From: Pseudomonas resinovorans NBRC 106553
Lineage (GTDB): Bacteria; Pseudomonadota; Gammaproteobacteria; Pseudomonadales; Pseudomonadaceae
Length of the DNA stretch: 64,000 nucleotides
NCBI RefSeq assembly: GCF_000412695.1
Contig: NC_021499.1
Coordinates: 5,146,001 to 5,210,000 of the forward strand
Direction of reading: 5' to 3'
The notes beneath the pieces are model-generated. The model saw only the letters and a program-made list of their open reading frames with translations, was not told the origin of the DNA and did no database searches. Within the stretch, counting starts at the first letter, position 1. Each line of letters begins with the position of its first letter. The position numbers and the translations under genes were made by a program. Of the stretch, positions 58,871-64,000 are shown piece by piece.

Positions 58871-59536
58871 CTGAAAGTTGCGCAGGGTCCGATCGGCACG
58901 CACGCCGAAGGTGGCGCGCACGGTCCGCGAGAAGTGCGCGGCATCGGCAAAGCCGGCGGCATGGGCGGCACGGGTGAGCGTCTCCCCGGCCATGGCGAGC
59001 TTCAGGGCGAGCCGCAGCCGACGCCAGAGCACCAGGCGGCGGACCGACAGACCGACCTGTTCGCCGAACAGCCGCTCCAGCTGACTGAGGGACAGGCACG
59101 CCTCCTGCGCCAGCGCGGTCGCGCTGACCTTCTCCGCCAGCAGCAGGTCCACGGCCTCGAGCGCCCGGGCGACGCGTCCATCCAGCGCCTGCCTGGGTGC
59201 ATGGAGCAGGCGCTCGGCCAGTTCCTGGAGGTCCGTTCCGGCCGGGTCGAGGGCCTCCCGCAAGCTCGGCAGGCTGAATGCCAATGGCTCGGCATAGACC
59301 GCCACCATGGGCTGGCTGGCATCGGCCAGCGCGTGCCTGCGCATCGATTCCACATACACCACGCGACCGCTCACCGGTTTCCCTTCCACCTGCAGGTGCA
59401 GGGGCTCGTCCCGCGCCAGCAGGACCTGGTGGGCGTAGTGGGCATGGGAATGGGTGGCGCCGCTGGCACCGGCGATCAGGCAGAAATCGCCGGCCAGCCA
59501 GAACGCCCCCTGCCAGGAGGAGTCGGTCATGGGCAT
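58856..59536 (-). CDS. AraC-family transcriptional regulator
   Basis: A 226-residue regulator with an N-terminal cupin-like ligand domain (GASGATHSHAHYAHQVLLARDEPLHLQ) and a C-terminal pair of helix-turn-helices (ATALAQEACLSLSQLERLFGEQVG; LTRAAHAAGFADAAHFSRTVRATFG). It starts at ATG 59536 (an alternative ATG is two codons later); there is no strong ribosome site. It is 62 bp downstream of the reductase gene, in the same direction, and is the likely regulator of the Rieske cluster. The effector is unknown. Confidence 0.86.
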   Translation of the reverse strand: MPMTDSSWQGAFWLAGDFCLIAGASGATHSHAHYAHQVLLARDEPLHLQVEGKPVSGRVVYVESMRRHALADASQPMVAVYAEPLAFSLPSLREALDPAGTDLQELAERLLHAPRQALDGRVARALEAVDLLLAEKVSATALAQEACLSLSQLERLFGEQVGLSVRRLVLWRRLRLALKLAMAGETLTRAAHAAGFADAAHFSRTVRATFGVRADRTLRNFQLRLL

Positions 59537-59598
59537 GCACGGTACAGCGAAGGCAACCAGGACGAACAGCCCCGCCCGGCCGAGAAGAGGCCAGCTCC

Positions 59599-60567
59599 CT
59601 ACAAGTCCAGCACCAGCCGGCTGCCCGCCGCCGCCCGGGAGACGCAGATCATCAGGCTTTGCTGCGCGGCCTTCTCCTCGTCGGTGAGGTACTGGTCGAA
59701 GTGCTGCGCCTGGCCCTCGAGAATGCGCGTCTCGCAGGTGCCGCAGACGCCTTCGCGGCACAGGCACTCCACCTGGGCGGCGTTGCTGCGCTCGATGGCC
59801 TGGAGAATGCTGCTGCCCTCCTCCACCTGCAGCTCGCGCCCGGAGCGACCCAGCACCAGGGTGAAGGCGCCCCCCTCGGCCGGCGTGGCGGCGAACTGCT
59901 CCCAGTGCACCCGCGCCTGCTCGATCCCCTTGGCGCGGGCCCGTTCGATCAACGCATCGATCAGCGGGCGCGGGCCGCAGACGTAGACATGGGCGTCGGG
60001 AGCCATGCCGTCCAACAGCGCGTCCAGGTCCAGGCGCTGGCCTTCGCTGTCGATGTAGAAGCGGCACTGCGGGCCATGCCCGGCCACAAGTTCCTCACGG
60101 AAGGCCCCATGCTCCGGCGCGCGGAAGGCATAGTGCAGCTCATAGCTGGCGCCCAGGCGGCGCAGGTCGTGAAGCTGCGAAAGGAAGGGCGTGATGCCGA
60201 TGCCCCCGGCCACCAGCACATGGTGACCGGCCTCGGGCGCCAGGGCGAAGAGGTTGCTCGGCAGGGAAATGCGCAGCTCGCTGCCCACCGCCACCTGTTC
60301 GTGGAGGAACGCCGAACCGCCCTTGGAGTTCTCCTCGCGGCGCACGCCGATCTGGTAGTGGCGGGTATCGGCCGGCGAACTCATCAGCGAATAGGCATTG
60401 GTGAAGCGCCGCTCGCCCTGGGTCATCTGCACCAGTACGTGGCTGCCGCCGGTGAAGCCGGGCAAGGGGCGGCCATCGCAGGCCGCCAGGGTGAAGCGCT
60501 TGATCTGCGGAGTCATCTGTTCCACCGCGGCCACACGCACCGCGATAATCTGCTGCAGGTTGTTCAT
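59599..60567 (-). CDS. Oxygenase reductase component (PDR/VanB type: FMN-NAD-2Fe-2S)
   Basis: A 322-residue electron-transfer protein. The order is flavin domain (FTNAYSLMSSPADTRHYQIGVRRE), NAD domain (GGIGITPFLSQLHDL and HVYVCGPRPLIDAL) and a C-terminal plant-type [2Fe-2S] ferredoxin with CLCREGVCGTCETR and a later CVSRA cysteine. This arrangement is shared by VanB, GbcB and CntB. It passes electrons from NAD(P)H to a Rieske oxygenase, which is encoded 17 bp upstream. One reductase may serve both oxygenases of the cluster. Confidence 0.92.
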   Translation of the reverse strand: MNNLQQIIAVRVAAVEQMTPQIKRFTLAACDGRPLPGFTGGSHVLVQMTQGERRFTNAYSLMSSPADTRHYQIGVRREENSKGGSAFLHEQVAVGSELRISLPSNLFALAPEAGHHVLVAGGIGITPFLSQLHDLRRLGASYELHYAFRAPEHGAFREELVAGHGPQCRFYIDSEGQRLDLDALLDGMAPDAHVYVCGPRPLIDALIERARAKGIEQARVHWEQFAATPAEGGAFTLVLGRSGRELQVEEGSSILQAIERSNAAQVECLCREGVCGTCETRILEGQAQHFDQYLTDEEKAAQQSLMICVSRAAAGSRLVLDL

Positions 60568-60584
60568 GTTCGTCTCCGCTGGGC

Positions 60585-61703
60585 TCAGTCCTGGTGCTGC
60601 TGGGCGACCAGGTGGTGGAAGTGGGCGATGCCGTGCTCGCTGAGGCCGCTGCGCTGGTGATCGACCATGATCCGGCCCTGGCCGCGATAGCCACGGGACT
60701 TCAGGCCCTTCTGCACGCTCTCCACCAGGCGCAGGTCCTCCGGGCGGAAGACGTTGCGGTACCACTCGATCAGCGACTGCTGGTCGGCGGTGAGGTCCTG
60801 GTTCAGGAAGTAGATGTCGTAGTGCTGCAGGGTCACCTCGGCGCTCACCGGGAACTCGTAGATCACGGTCATGAAGTTGCCGCCGGGCGGCGCGTTGAAC
60901 ATAGTGCAGGGCCAGGCCCAGAAACCGGCGAAGGACGGGTCCTTCACCGACTCGTCGAACTTGAAGGACTTCTCCGACGGCTTGGCCACGCCGTACTGCA
61001 ACGACCAGTTGCCGTGCAGGCTGTGGCTGTACTGGCCGACGTCCACCGAATCGGAGAAGCCCGGGTGCGCCGGGGCGCAGTGGTAGCACTCCAGGTAGTT
61101 GTCGACGATGGACTTCCAGTTGGCCGGGGTCTGGCTGACGAAGCGCGCGGCCAGGTGCAGGTCGTCCACCACCGGGCAGGCCTGGCGCAAACGCGCTTCC
61201 AGGCCGGGCAACTGCTCCGCCACCGGGCCGGCGTCCTGGTTCATGTTGACGAAGATGAAGCCGGCGTACTCCTCCACGCGCAGCTGCACCAGGCTGGAAT
61301 TGGCCTTGTCGAAGTCGGCCACCTGGTCGCAGTTGCGCGCGTGGGCCAGCTCGCCGTCGAGCTTGAAGGTCCAGGCGTGGTAGGGGCAGGTGATCACGTT
61401 CCTGGCCTTGCCGTCGCCCTGCAGCAGTTGGTGGCCACGGTGCGGGCAGACGTTGTAGAAGGCGCGCAGCTCGGCGTCGCGGCCACGCACGATGATGATG
61501 CTTTCGCCGATGAACTCGCGGGTGATGTAGGCGTTGTTCTCGGCCACCTCGCTGCGGTGCCCCACGCAGACCCAGCTGTTGGCGAAGATGCGTTCCTTCT
61601 CCCGCTCGAACACCCCCGCGTCGGTGTAATAGGGCGCGGGCAGCGTGTAGGCGTTGGTGGGGTCGGCACAGAAGTCCGGGGCAAGTCTGACGATCGGGTT
61701 CAT
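60585..61703 (-). CDS. Rieske non-haem iron oxygenase, alpha subunit
   Basis: A 372-residue oxygenase. The Rieske [2Fe-2S] ligands are in CPHRGH (about 86-91) and CPYHAW (about 106-111). The mononuclear iron site is signalled by NYLECYHCAPAHPGF (two histidines), with a C-terminal GRIMVDHQRSGLSEHGIAHFH. The tail is reminiscent of GbcA (glycine betaine) and CntA (carnitine) enzymes, so an N-demethylation or C-N cleavage of a trimethylammonium compound is a guess. No beta subunit gene is present, which suits that group. It is followed by the reductase. Confidence 0.9.
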   Translation of the reverse strand: MNPIVRLAPDFCADPTNAYTLPAPYYTDAGVFEREKERIFANSWVCVGHRSEVAENNAYITREFIGESIIIVRGRDAELRAFYNVCPHRGHQLLQGDGKARNVITCPYHAWTFKLDGELAHARNCDQVADFDKANSSLVQLRVEEYAGFIFVNMNQDAGPVAEQLPGLEARLRQACPVVDDLHLAARFVSQTPANWKSIVDNYLECYHCAPAHPGFSDSVDVGQYSHSLHGNWSLQYGVAKPSEKSFKFDESVKDPSFAGFWAWPCTMFNAPPGGNFMTVIYEFPVSAEVTLQHYDIYFLNQDLTADQQSLIEWYRNVFRPEDLRLVESVQKGLKSRGYRGQGRIMVDHQRSGLSEHGIAHFHHLVAQQHQD

Positions 61704-61744
61704 TGCAGCTCCTCGGTCGAGCTAAGGCGTTTGCCGTGGTGGAG

Positions 61745-61762
61745 CGCCGCCATCCGGCGGCG
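61745..61762 (-). other. Intergenic hairpin between the porin and oxygenase genes
   Basis: CGCCGCC and GGCGGCG form a 7-bp stem around ATCC, in the 65-bp gap. No T-run follows, so it is more likely an mRNA-processing or attenuation structure than a terminator. Confidence 0.4.
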
Positions 61763-61768
61763 GGCGGT

Positions 61769-63100
61769 CTAGAGGATTTCCAGGGGGTACTCGATGATCA
61801 GGCGCACTTCGTCGATGCTGCCCTCGCCCTGGTCGGCGTTGGCCCGATGGGTCGCCTGGCGCACGCGGAACGACAGGTCCTTGGCCGCCCCCTCCTGCAC
61901 CACGTAGCTCACCTCCAGGTCACGCTCCCAGTGCTTGCCGTCGGCCCCCTGCAGCGGCACGAACTCGCCGAGGTCCTCGTCGAAGGGGTTGTAGGCGCCG
62001 CCCTGTTCCGCACGGGTTCCGTCGATGTTGTCGCCGGTGATGTAGCGCGCCATGAAACTCAGGCCGGGCACGCCGAAGCTGGACATGTCGAGGTCGTAGC
62101 GCGCTTGCCAGGACTTCTCGTGGGCGCCGTTGAAGTCGGAGTACTGCACCGAGTTGGCCAGGTAGATCGAGTCGCCGCCGACATAGTCGAAGGGCGTGTC
62201 GCCATCCACCTTCTGGTAGGCCAGGGCGAAGGAGTGGGCACCGATGCTGTACACCGCCGCCAGGCTGAAGGTGGTGTTGTCGATCTCGCCGGCCAGGGCC
62301 TCGCCATGGTCGTTGGTGCGGTAGAGGTTGAAGTCGAAGTTGAGGCTCTGCTCGTCGTCGATGGCCAGGGTGTAGTTGAGGTTGCCGTAGTACTGCCGCC
62401 AGGTTTCCGAAAGCTCCGAGCCGTAGAGGGTGACGCTCAGGGCGTCGCTGATGGCGTAGCTGCCGCCGACGAAATCGATGCCGCCGGCCGAGGTGTCCAC
62501 GGCATAGCCGAAGAACTCGTCGCGGCTATTGGTGGAGTCGCGGTTGTTGAAGGCGGTGAAGTGGCCGGCGGTCAGCGACAGGCCCTCCAGTTCATCGCTG
62601 CTGAGCAGGAAGCCCGTCGCGGTTTCCGGCAGCAGGCGCAGGTCGCCGGTATCGAATACCGGGGTTTCCACCTGCATCTCGCCGTATTTCAGCACCGTGC
62701 TCGACAGGCGCATCTTCACCACGCCACCGGCCTCGGAGTAGTCGTCCTGGGCGCGACCCTCGCTGTCCACCGGCAGCAGCCCGGTACCGCTGCGACCGCG
62801 TCCGCTGTCCAGCTTGAGGCCGAGCATGCCGTAGGCATCCACGCCGAAACCGACCGTGCCTTGGGTAAAGCCGGACTCGAAGGTACCGATGAAACCCTGG
62901 GCCCATTCCTCCTGGTAACTCTGCTCGTCCGGCCCCGAATCGCGCAGGTCGTGGTTCATGTAGAAGTTGCGGTTGAGCAACACCAGGCTGGCGTCTTCGA
63001 CGAAGCCCTGGGCCTCCTCCTGCTGGCCGGCCAGGGCCGATTGCGCGGTGGCCACGGATACCACCGCCAGCGCCAGGGCGCTCCACTTGTCTACAGGCAT
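61769..63100 (-). CDS. OprD-family outer-membrane porin
   Basis: A 443-residue channel with a signal peptide (ALALAVVSVATAQSALAG). The mature start GFVEDASLVLLNRNFYMNHD and the following barrel repeats are typical of OprD. It lies between two Rieske oxygenase genes and is transcribed with them, so it is the probable entry path for their substrate. The last residues are EYPLEIL, ending in leucine rather than the usual phenylalanine, which is unusual for a barrel terminus. ATG 63100 is chosen for the signal peptide. Confidence 0.88.
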   Translation of the reverse strand: MPVDKWSALALAVVSVATAQSALAGQQEEAQGFVEDASLVLLNRNFYMNHDLRDSGPDEQSYQEEWAQGFIGTFESGFTQGTVGFGVDAYGMLGLKLDSGRGRSGTGLLPVDSEGRAQDDYSEAGGVVKMRLSSTVLKYGEMQVETPVFDTGDLRLLPETATGFLLSSDELEGLSLTAGHFTAFNNRDSTNSRDEFFGYAVDTSAGGIDFVGGSYAISDALSVTLYGSELSETWRQYYGNLNYTLAIDDEQSLNFDFNLYRTNDHGEALAGEIDNTTFSLAAVYSIGAHSFALAYQKVDGDTPFDYVGGDSIYLANSVQYSDFNGAHEKSWQARYDLDMSSFGVPGLSFMARYITGDNIDGTRAEQGGAYNPFDEDLGEFVPLQGADGKHWERDLEVSYVVQEGAAKDLSFRVRQATHRANADQGEGSIDEVRLIIEYPLEIL

Positions 63101-63155
63101 AGCGCGTCTTTCCTTCTTGTTGTTGTTGGCTGAAAGCACTGCAACCTGCCGGGGC

Positions 63156-64000
63156 TCAGCCCAGGCGAACCAGGTGATGGGAGGGGCGCTGCTCTTCGCG
63201 GGCGATGGGCAGGCGCTGGCGGATCCAGTCGCGGAAGGCGCGCACGCCGGTCTCCCGGGGCGAGAGGTAGCCGAAGGGATAGGCCGAGCCCTCGAACCCG
63301 CGCTGCACCGACTCGGTGAGTTCGTTGTCCTCTTCCTGCACCTGGCTCCACACGCGCCCGGCGGCCACCCGCGCGGCCTGCACCTCGGGGCTGGCGCTGG
63401 GCAGGGAGAAGCTGGCGGTGCGGAACACCGCGCGGCCCGGGCCCAGGGGGTAGAAGATGAAGTAGTCGATGCTGTCCGGCTGCAGGCCGATGTTCACGTT
63501 GGGGAACAGCGACAGGTAGCTCCAGCGCCGGCCATGGTCGCCCGGCAGGTGCTCGGCCGAGGCGCGGATGCTGAGGTAGGCGAACTCGTCCGGGCCGCCG
63601 GCGGGATGGTCCTTCAGCAGGTGGGTGGCGAAGCTCACGCCGTTCGCGCCATCGGCCTCCACGTCGTAGCCGCCTTCCACCATCTTGTTCAGCCCCGGAT
63701 GGCCCACGGCGACGTGATAGCCCTCCAGGTAGTTGTCCATCATGTTCTTCCAGTCCACCGGGTGCTCTTCGACGCTGAGATCGTCGTTGGGGACCATCTC
63801 GTCGATGCGGTAGGCCGCCAGCAGCTCGGCGTAGCCGGCCAGGCGCTCGGCCACCGACGGCCCCTCGGACTTCAGGCGAATCCAGACGAAGCCCATGAAC
63901 ACTTCATGGTCCACCGGCAGCAGGCCGTGGCCCACCTGTTTTACGTCCTCCTCGCTGCCGCCGGGGATCGCGCGGATGCCGCCGTCCTGGTTGTAGGTCC
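63156..64000 (-). CDS. Second Rieske oxygenase alpha subunit (5' end beyond the window)
   Basis: At least 281 residues are visible; the N-terminal Rieske cysteine/histidine motifs lie outside. The first visible stretch reads TYNQDGGIRAIPGGSEED, typical of the strand after the second Rieske motif, so the frame remains open to the window edge and the internal ATG at 63935 is not the start. The mononuclear iron site is in NYLEGYHVAVGHPGL. The C-terminal ESVQRGFEGSAYPFGYLSPRE and FRDWIRQRL are typical of this family. It precedes the OprD porin by 55 bp in the same direction. It is distinct from the oxygenase at 60585-61703, so two reactions are implied. Confidence 0.9.
   Translation of the reverse strand, partial: TYNQDGGIRAIPGGSEEDVKQVGHGLLPVDHEVFMGFVWIRLKSEGPSVAERLAGYAELLAAYRIDEMVPNDDLSVEEHPVDWKNMMDNYLEGYHVAVGHPGLNKMVEGGYDVEADGANGVSFATHLLKDHPAGGPDEFAYLSIRASAEHLPGDHGRRWSYLSLFPNVNIGLQPDSIDYFIFYPLGPGRAVFRTASFSLPSASPEVQAARVAAGRVWSQVQEEDNELTESVQRGFEGSAYPFGYLSPRETGVRAFRDWIRQRLPIAREEQRPSHHLVRLG

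Overview
The window is chromosomal DNA of a high-GC gammaproteobacterium, almost certainly a Pseudomonas of the P. aeruginosa/P. resinovorans type. The evidence is gene order. From memory of the PAO1 map, several blocks are collinear with it: pyeR-pyeM-xenB / acpH-like / Usp / olsA-olsB (about PA4350-PA4356); M20 amidohydrolase / MHS transporter / amidase / IclR (about PA4341-PA4344); argP / ACT protein / argO / sodB / bifA / GIDE / lemA / icmP / imelysin operon / mexVW (about PA4363-PA4375); inaA / methyltransferase / colS / colR / groEL / groES / fxsA / HugZ / SDR (about PA4378-PA4389). These assignments are recalled, not searched. I saw no rRNA, tRNA, CRISPR, phage or insertion-sequence gene.

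Layout. 1-5.9 kb: ene-reductase operon with its ArsR repressor, a probable ACP phosphodiesterase, an ANR-type universal stress protein, and the olsBA ornithine-lipid genes behind a possible PhoB site. 6-9.5 kb: a short acyl-CoA-dehydrogenase-like protein, an oxygen-binding di-iron (ODP-like) protein and a serine-hydrolase pair. 9.6-16 kb: a catabolic module (M20 amidohydrolase, MHS symporter, amidase, IclR regulator, OprD-type porin) tied together by a shared TTCCA-N5-TGGAA dyad. 16-21.9 kb: a coiled-coil membrane protein, an epimerase, a saccharopine-dehydrogenase-like enzyme, and argP with the argO export operon. 22-26.8 kb: sodB, bifA, a GIDE/EF-hand membrane protein and lemA. 27-32.2 kb: an iron-regulated imelysin/di-haem lipoprotein operon. 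32.5-38.6 kb: a chemoreceptor and the MexVW efflux pump. 38.8-42.5 kb: the ColRS envelope-stress locus with its inaA operon. 43-47.4 kb: groESL, fxsA, a HugZ-type protein and an SDR. 47.5-56.3 kb: a PA2778/PA2779-type pair, a FecI/FecR/TonB-receptor surface-signalling system and an accessory DUF3016/DUF3325/PepSY/DUF3649 set. 56.5-58.9 kb: DUF3509, psiE, yebG and a fatty-acid-hydroxylase-family protein. 58.9-64 kb: a Rieske-oxygenase catabolic cluster (AraC regulator, reductase, two oxygenases, OprD porin) that runs off the right edge.

Regulation is readable in many places: candidate sites for ANR (Usp, ODP-like gene), PhoB (olsB), the IclR protein, Fur (icmP, fecI, DUF3649), RpoH (groES), LexA (yebG) and ColR (inaA operon).

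The most notable anomalies are: (1) colS is interrupted by one in-frame amber codon that separates its dimerisation/phospho-acceptor half from its ATPase half, while a good ColR box remains intact just beyond it; (2) a 184-bp tandem duplication has copied the 3' end of the GIDE gene together with an intergenic repeat; (3) at least eight full copies and one half copy of an approximately 80-bp palindromic repeat with GTAGGWTG ends are scattered between genes, and two of them supply the TAG stop codon of the adjacent gene; (4) two ANR-like boxes sit exactly 57 bp before their start codons.
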